The notes under the pieces were generated by a model. It made no database searches and had not been told where the DNA came from. It saw only the letters and a list, made by a program, of their open reading frames with translations. This document shows, piece by piece, positions 25,888 to 34,844 of a stretch of 64,000 nt of DNA. Position 1 is the stretch's first letter. Each line of letters begins with the position of its first letter. This DNA is from Roseovarius sp. S88 (GTDB taxonomy: Bacteria; Pseudomonadota; Alphaproteobacteria; Rhodobacterales; Rhodobacteraceae): assembly GCF_037023735.1 (NCBI RefSeq), contig NZ_CP146069.1, positions 3,265,501 to 3,329,500 of the forward strand, read 5' to 3'. The translations under genes were made by a program, and so were the position numbers.

Positions 25888-26177
25888 TTATCTTGTGCCC
25901 CTCATGGCAACGTGGGCGGCCCTGGCCACCCCAATCAGCATCGTGAACAATGCGCGACAGAATGACCCGACCTTCATTCCGAATGCAATAGGACATAGCA
26001 ATCAGACCTACATTTCATTGGCCGCTTGGATGAAATCCGCGTGCCATGGTCGAAAACTGGCGCATTTCGACGGTTTTAACGTCGTGTTCCAATTGACCTC
26101 TGACAACGCGGCACGCTAACCAGATGCGACCTTTTTAGCGGCCCTATTGGGGGCTGCTCTGACATGGAGTGGGAAAA

Positions 26178-27824
26178 ATGGCGCAAGTCGAACGGGAAGC
26201 CATGGAATACGACGTTGTGATCGTCGGCGCGGGACCAGCAGGCCTGAGCGCTGCGATCCGCCTCAAACAACTCGACCCGAACCGCGAGGTCGTGGTTTTG
26301 GAAAAAGGCTCGGAAGTGGGTGCACACATCCTGTCGGGTGCCGTGCTTGATCCATGCGGCCTTGACGCGCTCATCCCTGATTGGAAAGAAAAAGGCGCGC
26401 CCCTCAATACGCCGGTCAAAGAAGACAACTTCTTCATGCTGGGTGAAGCAGGCAAGATGCGCATTCCCAACTTCCCTATGCCGCCTCTGATGAACAATCA
26501 CGGCAACTACATCGTGTCCATGGGCAATGTCTGCCGCTGGATGGCCGAACAGGCAGAGGCGATGGGCATCGAGATTTTCCCCGGCATGGCCTGCTCCGAA
26601 ATCGTCTATGGCGAAAATGGCGAGGTCAAAGGCGTCGTCGCGGGTGAATTTGGCAAAGAGGCCGATGGCACTCCGGGTCCAAGCTATGAGCCGGGCATGG
26701 AACTGCACGGCAAATATGTCTTTCTCTCCGAAGGCGTGCGCGGCTCGCTTTCGAAAGAGGTCATTGCCAAATACGACCTGGCCAAAGGCAAAGAACCGCA
26801 GAAATTCGGCATCGGCATGAAAGAGATCTGGGAAATCGACCCGGACAAGCACAAAGAAGGCTCTGTCACCCATACAATGGGGTGGCCTCTGGGAAAGAAC
26901 GCCGGTGGCGGGTCTTTCATCTACCATCTTGAAAATAATCAGGTTTACGTAGGTTTTGTGGTTCACCTAAACTACAAAAACCCACATCTTTTCCCCTACA
27001 TGGAATTCCAGCGCTTCAAGCATCACCCGATGGTGGCTGACCTGCTCAAAAGCGGCAAACGTGTGGCTTACGGCGCGCGCGCCATCTCGGAAGGTGGGTA
27101 TCAGTCGATGCCCAAGATGGTTGCGCCTGGCGTGGCGCTCCTGGGCTGTTCGGTGGGCATGGTCAACGTGCCGCGCATCAAGGGCAACCACAACGCCATG
27201 CTTTCGGGCAAAGCCGCGGCAGAAGCCGCACACGCCGCTTTGGAAGCAGGCCGCGCCAGCGATGAGTTGTCAGCCTATGAAACCGAAGTGCGCGAAGGGG
27301 CTATCGGCAAAGATCTCAAGAAGGTCCGGAACGTCAAACCCCTCTGGTCCAAATACGGTCTTTCCGCATCACTCACCCTGGGCGGCCTGGATATGTGGAC
27401 CAACACGCTGGGCTTTTCGTTCTTTGGCACGATTGGCCACGGCAAATCTGATGCGGACGCCACCGAGCCAGCCGCCAATCACAAACCCATCGACTATCCC
27501 AAACCCGATGGTACGCTCAGCTTTGATCGCCTGACCAATGTCAGCTATTCAATGACCAACCACGAAGAGAGCCAGCCTGCGCACCTGCATCTCAAGGACA
27601 GTGCAATACCGATTTCCGTGAACCTTCCCAAATTCGCTGAACCAGCGCAGCGCTACTGCCCTGCGGGTGTTTACGAGGTCGTTGAAAAGGACAGCGGGCC
27701 GGAGTTTGTCATCAACTTCCAAAACTGCGTGCACTGCAAAACCTGTGACATAAAAGACCCCAGCCAGAATATCAACTGGGTCACGCCACAGGGCGGAGAT
27801 GGACCGAATTATCCCAATATGTAA
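26178..27824 (+). CDS. Electron transfer flavoprotein-ubiquinone oxidoreductase
   Basis: A 548-residue membrane-associated flavoprotein that passes electrons from ETF to ubiquinone. The FAD motif VVIVGAGPAGLSAAIRL is near the N-terminus, and the C-terminal ferredoxin-like part holds the 4Fe-4S ligands in NFQNCVHCKTCDIKDPSQNI. ATG at 26178 is chosen with GGAGTGGG ahead; a GTG at 26169 is possible. The etfAB genes are not in the window. Confidence 0.95.
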   Translation: MAQVEREAMEYDVVIVGAGPAGLSAAIRLKQLDPNREVVVLEKGSEVGAHILSGAVLDPCGLDALIPDWKEKGAPLNTPVKEDNFFMLGEAGKMRIPNFPMPPLMNNHGNYIVSMGNVCRWMAEQAEAMGIEIFPGMACSEIVYGENGEVKGVVAGEFGKEADGTPGPSYEPGMELHGKYVFLSEGVRGSLSKEVIAKYDLAKGKEPQKFGIGMKEIWEIDPDKHKEGSVTHTMGWPLGKNAGGGSFIYHLENNQVYVGFVVHLNYKNPHLFPYMEFQRFKHHPMVADLLKSGKRVAYGARAISEGGYQSMPKMVAPGVALLGCSVGMVNVPRIKGNHNAMLSGKAAAEAAHAALEAGRASDELSAYETEVREGAIGKDLKKVRNVKPLWSKYGLSASLTLGGLDMWTNTLGFSFFGTIGHGKSDADATEPAANHKPIDYPKPDGTLSFDRLTNVSYSMTNHEESQPAHLHLKDSAIPISVNLPKFAEPAQRYCPAGVYEVVEKDSGPEFVINFQNCVHCKTCDIKDPSQNINWVTPQGGDGPNYPNM

Positions 27825-27848
27825 CAATTTCAGAAAAATCATCGTTTC

Positions 27849-27872
27849 GAGGGCGGCGAATTGGCCGCCCTC
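27849..27872 (+). terminator. Probable terminator after the ETF-QO gene
   Basis: A nine-base perfect stem (GAGGGCGGC with GCCGCCCTC) and a six-base loop, followed by ATTGCTTTG. The U tract is weak. Confidence 0.6.
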
Positions 27873-27942
27873 ATTGCTTTGAGACATCGCAAACACTACT
27901 TTGCCATCAATAAACGAGCACCACAGGCAGGGAGCCCTGATC

Positions 27943-29649
27943 TTGAGACTTCTGACAGCAGGCGCGCTGGTCGCGTTATTCCAGGCGAGTGCCGTGTCGG
28001 CGCAGGCTTCTGAGGATGTCGGCGCCTATCTGGCCGCGCGCCAGGCCATCGTGAGCCATGACTTCGACACGGCAGCGCAATATTTCACCCAAGCTCTGAC
28101 CAAAGACACGTCAAATCCGGCCATCATGGAGAGCACCGTCTTTTCTTTCATGGCTCTTGGGAACATTGAAAGTGCCGTACCTGTCGCCAAACGCATTGAC
28201 GAGGAAGGGTTGCGCAGTCAGGTGGCCTTTATCGCGCTCATTGCCGATGCCGTCCAAAACGAGCGATACGACGAAGTTCTTGAACGCATTGAGACCCAGC
28301 GCGGTGTGAGCGCACTTGCCGATGGCTTGATTGCAGCCTGGGTTGAAATGGGACGCGGTGACATGGTGTCGGCGCTGGCCCGGTTTGACCAAGTGGCCGG
28401 TCAACGCGGCCTGCGCAGCTTTGCCAGCTATCACAAGGCACTGGCCCTTGCTGCGGTTGGCGATTTCGAAAGCGCCGAGCAAATCTTTTCCGGAGGCGAA
28501 GACGAGCCGCTTCAGCGCACGCGACGTGGCACCATTGCCTGGGCCGAAGTCCTCAGCCAGCTTGAGCGCAATGATGAGGCCATCGCGTTGATCGACGATG
28601 CATTCGGAGGCAATCTTGACCCTCAAATCGCTGCTCTCCGCGCCGAGCTTGAGACTGGCTTGCCCGTGCCGTTCAGCCTTGTTTCAGACGCGCAGGACGG
28701 AGTGGCCGAGGTGTTCTATTCGCTGGGTCAAATTCTCTTGAGCGAGGCAGGCCGCGATTACACGTTACTCTATGCGCGTACGGCGCAGTTTTTGAACAAC
28801 GACCATGTCGATTCAGTACTCATGGCGGCCGAGCTTTTGGAAGATCTGGGGCGCTATGAACTCGCCACTGAGGTGTACAGAAGCGTGCCCAGGGATCACC
28901 CGTCCTTTACCGCCGCTGAAATGGGGCGGGCCGAGTCGCTGCGCCGGGCAGAAAAAACCGATGCCGCGATCGAAGTGCTTGAACAACTCCGGATCACGCA
29001 TCCTGAACTACCGTTGGTACATGTTTCGGCAGGCGATCTATACCGCCAAAATGAACGGTACGAAGATGCGGTGGCCGCTTACGACCAAGCCATTTCGCTC
29101 TATGAAGAGACTGGAACAGAGCAGTGGTTTGTGTTCTACGCCCGCGCCATCAGCCATGAACGCCTTAACATCTGGGAAAAGGCCGAAGCTGATTTTCGCA
29201 AAGCGCTGGAACTGAATCCGGATCATCCGCAGGTGCTCAACTATCTCGGCTACTCACTGGTCGAAAAGCAGATAAAGATGGACGAAGCGCTCAGCATGAT
29301 CGAACGCGCAGTAGAGCGCCAGCCCGACAGCGGCTACATTGTCGATAGCCTGGGCTGGGTGCTCTACCGTCTCGGCAAATACGACGAAGCCATCGTTCAT
29401 ATGGAACGCGCCGCCGAACTCATGCCTGTGGATCCTGTCGTCAACGACCACCTGGGCGATGTGCTCTGGGCCGTCGGTCGTCAGACAGAGGCCGAATTTC
29501 AGTGGAAGCGTGCGCTCTCATTCGTGGACGAAGAAAATCCTTCGCCCGATGTGGACGCCGACCGCATTCGCCGCAAACTTGAGGTCGGTCTCGACATTGT
29601 GCTCGAAGAAGAAGGTGCTCCCCCACTTGAAGTCGCCGATGACGGTTGA
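27943..29649 (+). CDS. Exported tetratricopeptide-repeat protein
   Basis: A 568-residue protein with a signal peptide (MRLLTAGALVALFQASAVSA, then QA-SED) and many TPR-type helices, clearest toward the C-terminus (for example DAVAAYDQAISLYEETG and KAEADFRKALELNPDHPQVL). I place the start at TTG 27943 because CAGGGAG lies eight bases ahead and gives a clean signal peptide; a TTG at 27901 has no such site. It overlaps ispE by 11 bases. TPR proteins of this sort act as scaffolds in the periplasm; the partner is unknown. Confidence 0.85.
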   Translation: MRLLTAGALVALFQASAVSAQASEDVGAYLAARQAIVSHDFDTAAQYFTQALTKDTSNPAIMESTVFSFMALGNIESAVPVAKRIDEEGLRSQVAFIALIADAVQNERYDEVLERIETQRGVSALADGLIAAWVEMGRGDMVSALARFDQVAGQRGLRSFASYHKALALAAVGDFESAEQIFSGGEDEPLQRTRRGTIAWAEVLSQLERNDEAIALIDDAFGGNLDPQIAALRAELETGLPVPFSLVSDAQDGVAEVFYSLGQILLSEAGRDYTLLYARTAQFLNNDHVDSVLMAAELLEDLGRYELATEVYRSVPRDHPSFTAAEMGRAESLRRAEKTDAAIEVLEQLRITHPELPLVHVSAGDLYRQNERYEDAVAAYDQAISLYEETGTEQWFVFYARAISHERLNIWEKAEADFRKALELNPDHPQVLNYLGYSLVEKQIKMDEALSMIERAVERQPDSGYIVDSLGWVLYRLGKYDEAIVHMERAAELMPVDPVVNDHLGDVLWAVGRQTEAEFQWKRALSFVDEENPSPDVDADRIRRKLEVGLDIVLEEEGAPPLEVADDG

Positions 29650-30463
29650 AGCCTTTGCGCCTGCCAAAGTTAATCTGACGCTGCACGTCACAGGCCGCCG
29701 TGACGATGGCTATCACCTGCTCGACTCGATTGTCGTATTCGCCGATGTGGGGGATCGTCTGCGAATCACACCGACCCCCAAGACGATACTACGCATCAGC
29801 GGCCCGCTCTCACAGGGTGTGCCCACCGATGACAGCAACCTCGTGATCCGAGCCGCCAATCTGATCGGGGCCACCGCAGAGATCGAGCTGGAAAAACACT
29901 TGCCCAATGCGGCGGGCATTGGGGGTGGATCGTCCGATGCTGGCACGATCCTGCGTGTTCTAAGGGACATGACCGGCACACCGGTGCCAGACAACGGCCT
30001 GTCACTTGGAGCCGATGTTCCTGTCTGTATGCATGCTAAAGCCGCACGAATGCGGGGGATCGGGGAAGACGTTTTGCCGTTGGATCACTTACCAACGCTC
30101 AACGCAGTATTGGTAAACTCTATGGTTGCCTTGCCCACTGGCCCGGTTTTTGGAAATCTCGAAATGAAGGAAAACCCGCCTATGCCGGATGCCATCCCAG
30201 CCAACCTTGATGCACCTGCTTTCGTCGATTGGCTTGGACAGATGCGCAACGATCTTGAGGTCCCGGCCATTACTGTTGAGCCCGCCGTGACGGCCACACT
30301 GAACGCACTGAACGCGACCCAAGATTGTTTGCTTTCTCGGATGTCGGGCTCAGGCGCTACTTGTTTCGGGCTTTATCCTGATGCCACGACGGCCAAAAAC
30401 GCCGCTGCGCGGCTTCAGTCAAACTATCCGAATTGGTGGATCCGCTCGACCCGGCTCAGTTGA
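29639..30463 (+). CDS. ispE: 4-diphosphocytidyl-2-C-methyl-D-erythritol kinase IspE
   Basis: A 274-residue GHMP kinase in the MEP isoprenoid pathway. It opens with EAFAPAKVNLTLHVTGRRDD, has the ATP loop NAAGIGGGSSDAG and the C-terminal SRMSGSGATCFGLY. ATG at 29639 lies inside the end of the TPR gene, so the two are coupled. It ends 8 bases inside the polyprenyl synthase gene on the other strand. Confidence 0.93.
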   Translation: MTVEAFAPAKVNLTLHVTGRRDDGYHLLDSIVVFADVGDRLRITPTPKTILRISGPLSQGVPTDDSNLVIRAANLIGATAEIELEKHLPNAAGIGGGSSDAGTILRVLRDMTGTPVPDNGLSLGADVPVCMHAKAARMRGIGEDVLPLDHLPTLNAVLVNSMVALPTGPVFGNLEMKENPPMPDAIPANLDAPAFVDWLGQMRNDLEVPAITVEPAVTATLNALNATQDCLLSRMSGSGATCFGLYPDATTAKNAAARLQSNYPNWWIRSTRLS

Positions 30464-31457
30464 TCCGCGCAACCACGTAATCCGCCAGATCACTTAGCAT
30501 ATCACGCACAGGGTGTTCTGGTAGCGTCAGGATCGCATCGCGCGCTTTCCCAGACCATCTAAGCGCATCTTGACGCGTCGCCCCCAAGGTTCCGTGATGG
30601 TGCAACAACCGCAGCGCCTCTTCCAGATCACCGTCTCGCTGATCGCCCTTCTCAATCGTCCGTTCCCAGAATGCACGCTCCGTCTCAGACGCCGCCGCCA
30701 CAGCCTTGATCACCGGAAGGGTCAGTTTCCGTTCGCGAAAATCATCGCCCACATTCTTGCCTGTGGCGCTGGTATCGCCCTGGTAATCCAGGAGGTCATC
30801 GACGATCTGAAACGCTATGCCCAGCGCATCACCATAATCGAAAAGCGCTTTAATCTTTGCCTCGTCAACCTCAGCAATCACACCGCCCACTTCTGTCGCA
30901 GCCGAGAAAAGCGCAGCCGTCTTGCCGCGCACCACTTGTAGGTAAATAGCCTCGTCAGTCCGCAAATCCCGCGCCGCGCTCAGCTGTAAAACTTCTCCCT
31001 CGGCAATCGTTGCCGCCGCGTTCGAAAGAATGTCGAGAACCCGAAGTGATCCGGTCTCGACCATCAACTGGAAAGACCGCGCAAAAAGATAGTCCCCGAC
31101 CAAAACGCTGGATTTGTTGTCCCACAGCAAATTTGCCGTGGGTCGTCCGCGCCGCTGTGCGCTCTCGTCAACCACATCGTCGTGCAGCAAGGTCGCAGTG
31201 TGAATGAATTCAACCGTGGCCGCCAGATGCACATCATATGCACCGCCATACCCACACAGATCCGCAGTCGCCAACGTCAGCATCGGGCGTAGCCGCTTGC
31301 CGCCTGCCTCGACCAAGTGCGCTGTGACCTCTGGAATACGCGGCGCATGACGGGACGCCATACGCTCACGGATCAGAGTATTCACATCACCTAGTTTTCC
31401 TGACAGATGATCAGCCAACGCTTCATGCGGCTTGGTCGCGGTATGATCCAATCCCAT
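30456..31457 (-). CDS. ispB: Long-chain polyprenyl diphosphate synthase (ubiquinone side chain)
   Basis: A 333-residue trans-prenyltransferase that makes the ubiquinone tail, probably decaprenyl in this group. The two Asp-rich motifs are DDVVDE (followed by RRG) and DDLLDYQGD. The gene is convergent with ispE, with an 8-base overlap. Chain length cannot be read from the sequence. Confidence 0.9.
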   Translation of the reverse strand: MGLDHTATKPHEALADHLSGKLGDVNTLIRERMASRHAPRIPEVTAHLVEAGGKRLRPMLTLATADLCGYGGAYDVHLAATVEFIHTATLLHDDVVDESAQRRGRPTANLLWDNKSSVLVGDYLFARSFQLMVETGSLRVLDILSNAAATIAEGEVLQLSAARDLRTDEAIYLQVVRGKTAALFSAATEVGGVIAEVDEAKIKALFDYGDALGIAFQIVDDLLDYQGDTSATGKNVGDDFRERKLTLPVIKAVAAASETERAFWERTIEKGDQRDGDLEEALRLLHHHGTLGATRQDALRWSGKARDAILTLPEHPVRDMLSDLADYVVARIN

Positions 31458-31513
31458 GTTACTCCCATCGCCCGGCTCGACATCACAGCGAGCAGCCCTT
31501 ACATCCCCAGAAC

Positions 31514-31735
31514 ATGAAACACCTGCTCAGCACCACCGATCCGACGATCATCGCATTTGCCAAAGCTCTGCTTCAAGGCGAGGATATAAACTGCTTTGAA
31601 ATGGACGTAAACATGAGCGTCCTAGAAGGTGGGATCGGGATTTTCCCGCGACGTTTGATGGTTGCCAATGACGACTACTCCCTCGCGCGCCGCACGCTGC
31701 TCGACAACGGCATAGAACTTGATGACCCAAAGTGA
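31514..31735 (+). CDS. DUF2007-like putative signal-transducing protein
   Basis: A 73-residue single-domain protein beginning MKHLLSTTDPTIIAFAKALL and including GGIGIFPRRLMVANDDY. This matches the small DUF2007 (PII-like or GlnB-fold) family. Its stop overlaps the start of the methyltransferase by 14 bases, so the two are coupled. Confidence 0.8.
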   Translation: MKHLLSTTDPTIIAFAKALLQGEDINCFEMDVNMSVLEGGIGIFPRRLMVANDDYSLARRTLLDNGIELDDPK

Positions 31736-32492
31736 GTCCGACGTAGACCTCAGCCGAGATGCATTTCTGAGCGGCCAACTTCAAATTCTGCAACCTCGAC
31801 AAGGGTACCGCGCCGGGATAGATCCCGTGCTTCTGGCCGCCAGTGTCCCGGCACAAGCGGGCGACAGCATCCTTGACCTTGGGTGCGGGGCTGGTGTCGC
31901 AGGGTTGTGCCTGGCGCGTCGCGTACCTGGGATCACTCTGACCGGCCTTGAATTGCAGGCGCAATATGCCGAACTCGCAAGGCATAACTCGGCGGAAAAC
32001 GGCATCGACATGACCGTGATCTTGGGTGACATCGCCGCTCCACCGACCGAAATCAAGGACAAACAGTTCAGCCATGTCATTGCCAACCCGCCCTACTTTG
32101 ATCAGGCAAGTCGCACCGCTGCTGACGATATAGGCCGTGAGGTCGCTCTGGCAGGCTCCACGCCCTTATCCGACTGGGTCGCCACTGCGGCCAAACGTAC
32201 CTGCCCCAAGGGCACTGTTACCTTTATTCACCGAACCGAACGCCTGCCAGACCTGCTAAGCGCCTTTCGCTCGCACTTGGGCAGTCTGGAAGCTCTACCT
32301 CTGGCCCCGCGTTCAGGGCGTGCAGCCAAGCTGATCCTTTTGCGCGGGCGCAAAAATGGAAACGCAGAGTTTCGACTTCATCAACCGTGGATATTGCACG
32401 AGGGTGACAAACATTTGGCTGACGCGGAAAACTACACTCCAGCAACAGCTTGTATTTTGCGCGATGCAGCTTCTTTAGACTTTCCAGCCTAA
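31722..32492 (+). CDS. tRNA1(Val) adenine-N6-methyltransferase-like enzyme
   Basis: A 256-residue Rossmann-fold methyltransferase with LDLGCGAGVAGL (SAM loop) and the NPPYF motif of N6-adenine methyltransferases. It resembles TrmN6/YfiC, which modifies A37 in tRNA1(Val). ATG at 31722 is chosen over TTG at 31719. Confidence 0.85.
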   Translation: MTQSESDVDLSRDAFLSGQLQILQPRQGYRAGIDPVLLAASVPAQAGDSILDLGCGAGVAGLCLARRVPGITLTGLELQAQYAELARHNSAENGIDMTVILGDIAAPPTEIKDKQFSHVIANPPYFDQASRTAADDIGREVALAGSTPLSDWVATAAKRTCPKGTVTFIHRTERLPDLLSAFRSHLGSLEALPLAPRSGRAAKLILLRGRKNGNAEFRLHQPWILHEGDKHLADAENYTPATACILRDAASLDFPA

Positions 32493-32608
32493 AATATACG
32501 ATTTGTTAAGTTCACCTGTCGGAACACTATGCGCATGCAGCGTGACAGGAATCATCTTTTGTGATGCACTCAGACTCGCGCTTACAGAAAATGAGAGGAG
32601 AGGCATTT

Positions 32609-32773
32609 ATGTCTTTGAATTCGCATGTCGACGAGCTGAAAAGAAAACATCAGAATCTCTCGGAACAGGTAGAAGCCGCACAGCGTGCCCCAGGTTCCAA
32701 CGACTTTGAAATCGCGGATATGAAGAAACAAAAGCTTCGACTTAAAGAGGAAATAGAACGACTCTCGTCCTAG
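32609..32773 (+). CDS. DUF465/YdcH-family small coiled-coil protein
   Basis: A 54-residue helical protein (MSLNSHVDELKRKHQNLSEQ, then VEAAQR; MKKQKLRLKEEIERL) of the DUF465 family. ATG at 32609 follows AGGAGAGG. The function of the family is unknown. Confidence 0.85.
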   Translation: MSLNSHVDELKRKHQNLSEQVEAAQRAPGSNDFEIADMKKQKLRLKEEIERLSS

Positions 32774-32813
32774 CCCTCAATTCTCAGAGGAAAGACCGAT
32801 CAAGTCCTGAGGT

Positions 32814-33752
32814 TCAGTCCCAGGGTGGTGGTAGTATTGTGAGTTGATCAGATGTCGGTCTTCCTTTGTCGATCTCTGTTACCATCCAGTCCCGAAAGGC
32901 TCGGATCTGAGGTTTATCTTCTGACCCTTTGCGGCACAGAAACCGAAAGCGTGCACCGGTACTGAGTGCCACTTTATAGGGGGCCACCAAACGGCCATCC
33001 ATCAGATCCTTGATCACCAGTGCCCGTCGCCCAAGGGTCACGCCAACCCCAGCCAGCGCCGCATCCACCGCGTGATCGGTCTGAGAAAACCTTGGGCCAT
33101 GCGCTTCGATAGGCTCAATACCAACGCTGCGAAACCATGTCGCCCATGTGGGGGACGGATCAAGAAAATCAATGCTCTGATCCACGATCAGAACCGCATC
33201 TCTTAAACTCTCAGGCGTAGGAAACTGAGCTGCCAGCACCGGTGTCATCACTGGCGTCACCCATTCTTCGGCCAAGGGCAAGGACCAAACATCCGTATCC
33301 GGCCCATAGCCAAACCGAATAGCCACGTCGACCTGATCCCGGTCAAAATCCATGGCCTTGAGCGACGCAGCAAACCGTAACTCGATTTCGGGATGCGCCT
33401 GTGCAAACTCGAAAAGACGTGGTGCCAACCACTTAGAGGTAAACCCCGGCCCCGCCGTCACCGTCAGGCTGGACACGTCCTGCAACCGTCGCGTCGCCGT
33501 CCAGGCCGCCACGAGTGATGTGAACCCGTCCCGACACCCAGGTGCCAGTGTTTCTCCTGCTTCCGTCAGCGCGACCGCCCGATTGAGCCGGCGGAACAAC
33601 GGCGCGCCCAGATGCTGTTCCAGCGACTTGATTTGGAACGACAGCGCTGCAGGCGTCACGTTCAATTCATCCGCAGCTTTTTGAAAAGACATATGTCGCG
33701 CGGCAGCATCAAAGGCGCGCAACGCGGTCAAGGGAGGCAATCGATCACTCAT
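32814..33752 (-). CDS. LysR-family transcriptional regulator, GcvA-like
   Basis: A 312-residue regulator with the HTH in residues 6-65 (PPLTALRAFDAAARHMSFQK, then LSFQIKSLEQHLG) and the co-inducer domain after it. The GcvA-like opening is shared with the LysR at 13474. It is divergent from a 39-residue micro-ORF, with an inverted repeat abutting its start. Confidence 0.9.
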   Translation of the reverse strand: MSDRLPPLTALRAFDAAARHMSFQKAADELNVTPAALSFQIKSLEQHLGAPLFRRLNRAVALTEAGETLAPGCRDGFTSLVAAWTATRRLQDVSSLTVTAGPGFTSKWLAPRLFEFAQAHPEIELRFAASLKAMDFDRDQVDVAIRFGYGPDTDVWSLPLAEEWVTPVMTPVLAAQFPTPESLRDAVLIVDQSIDFLDPSPTWATWFRSVGIEPIEAHGPRFSQTDHAVDAALAGVGVTLGRRALVIKDLMDGRLVAPYKVALSTGARFRFLCRKGSEDKPQIRAFRDWMVTEIDKGRPTSDQLTILPPPWD

Positions 33753-33753
33753 G

Positions 33754-33776
33754 TCAGTTAAATAATACTTAACTGA
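33754..33776. promoter_or_regulatory. Inverted repeat abutting the LysR start, probable operator
   Basis: TCAGTTAA-ATAATAC-TTAACTGA is a perfect eight-base inverted repeat with seven-base spacer; TAA-N7-TTA gives the LysR T-N11-A form. It starts one base after the LysR start codon on the complementary strand. Confidence 0.65.
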
Positions 33777-33858
33777 AGCAATGAAAAGTCTCGTTTGTAA
33801 GCTTCATATCAAAGGCGCATATTCATCACAGACAAGTTAAACAGAAGGATCACCCGCC

Positions 33859-33978
33859 ATGATCGAGATCACATCAAATGCCCGCCTCCGTGACGCCTAC
33901 CGCGCCGCCCATCATGAACGCAGCCAGGTTATCGGCAATTTCTTTGCCCGCCTGATGCACAAAACCCCTTCCGCCTGA
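33859..33978 (+). CDS. Micro-ORF divergent from LysR, unknown function
   Basis: A 39-residue reading frame, MIEITSNARLRDAYRAAHHE, continuing RSQVIGNFFARLMHKTPSA, amphipathic and basic. AGAAGGAT precedes the ATG by eight bases. Divergent from the LysR gene across 106 bases. I do not recognise a family; the layout matches the micro-ORF at 14455, and the strong ribosome site argues that it is translated. Confidence 0.55.
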   Translation: MIEITSNARLRDAYRAAHHERSQVIGNFFARLMHKTPSA

Positions 33979-34001
33979 TCGTTGCAAATCGGCGAAAAAG
34001 C

Positions 34002-34030
34002 AAAGGGCCGGTCGCAATGACCGGCCCTTT
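34002..34030 (-). terminator. Terminator of phbB (possibly shared)
   Basis: A perfect 12-base stem (AAAGGGCCGGTC with GACCGGCCCTTT) and five-base loop. The minus strand continues GCTTTTTCG, giving a U tract after phbB; the plus strand has only TTTGG, so it may serve the micro-ORF weakly. Confidence 0.85.
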
Positions 34031-34051
34031 GGTAATTTGAATGTCGCAGTC

Positions 34052-34774
34052 TTAGACGAAGAACTGCGCACCGTTGGCCGAAATGGTCGAGCCGTTGATA
34101 AAGCCGGAGTCTTCCGATGCAAGGAAGCTCACGCAGCGCGCAATTTCTTTGGGCGTACCAAGACGGCCCGCAGGAATGCCTGCAATGATCTTCTCGCGAA
34201 TGCTCTCATCAATCGCCATCACCATTTCTGTACCGATGTAGCCGGGGCAAACAGCATTTGCCGTGATACCTGCCCGCGCGCCTTCCTGCGCCAGCGACTT
34301 CACGATGCCAAGGTCCCCTGCTTTGGTAGCAGCATAGTTGACCTGACCAAACTGACCCTTCTGGCCATTGATCGAACTGATCACGATCACACGGCCAAAT
34401 TTACGCTCCCGCATGCCAGGCCAGACAGGGTGAACCGTGTTGAACACACCTGTGAGGTTGGTGTCGATCACCTCTTTCCACTGCTCAGGGCTCATGCGGT
34501 GGAACGGTGCGTCGCGGGTGATGCCCGCATTGGCCACAACGGTGTCGATCGGGCCGAGATCGGCCTCAATCTGCTCGATGCCTGCTTTGCTGGCGTCATA
34601 GTCACCCACATTCCATTTGTAGGTTTTGATGCCGGTTTCTGCTGTAAAGGCAGCGGCCTTCTCATCGTTGCCTGCATATGTGGCGGCAACGTTGTAGCCT
34701 TCCGACTTCAGTTGTTTTGAGATGGCTTCGCCGATACCACGGCTGCCACCAGTGACGAGTGCTGTTCGGGACAT
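34052..34774 (-). CDS. phbB: Acetoacetyl-CoA reductase PhbB
   Basis: A 240-residue short-chain dehydrogenase that makes (R)-3-hydroxybutyryl-CoA for polyhydroxybutyrate. TGGSRGIGEAI is the NADPH motif and SSINGQKGQFGQVNYAATKA the catalytic Ser-Tyr-Lys region. It follows phbA on the same strand, separated by 70 bases with a strong hairpin. Confidence 0.94.
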   Translation of the reverse strand: MSRTALVTGGSRGIGEAISKQLKSEGYNVAATYAGNDEKAAAFTAETGIKTYKWNVGDYDASKAGIEQIEADLGPIDTVVANAGITRDAPFHRMSPEQWKEVIDTNLTGVFNTVHPVWPGMRERKFGRVIVISSINGQKGQFGQVNYAATKAGDLGIVKSLAQEGARAGITANAVCPGYIGTEMVMAIDESIREKIIAGIPAGRLGTPKEIARCVSFLASEDSGFINGSTISANGAQFFV

Positions 34775-34797
34775 GTTTCTTCCTCCGAAAATATGTG

Positions 34798-34825
34798 ATC
34801 CGGGCCGAGCTATCTCGACCCGGAT
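34798..34825 (-). other. Intercistronic hairpin between phbA and phbB
   Basis: A 12-base stem with one mismatch (ATCCGGGCCGAG with CTCGACCCGGAT) closes a four-base loop. No U tract follows, so it is more likely a processing or stability element than a terminator. A FNR-like sequence (34835-34848) lies beside it. Confidence 0.6.
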
Positions 34826-34844
34826 GGGATGTCATTGATTTGGA

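Noticed and set aside
26076..26966. A 296-residue minus-strand frame opposite the ETF-QO gene
   Set aside because: Antisense to strong coding sequence; Phe/His-rich composition and no recognisable family.
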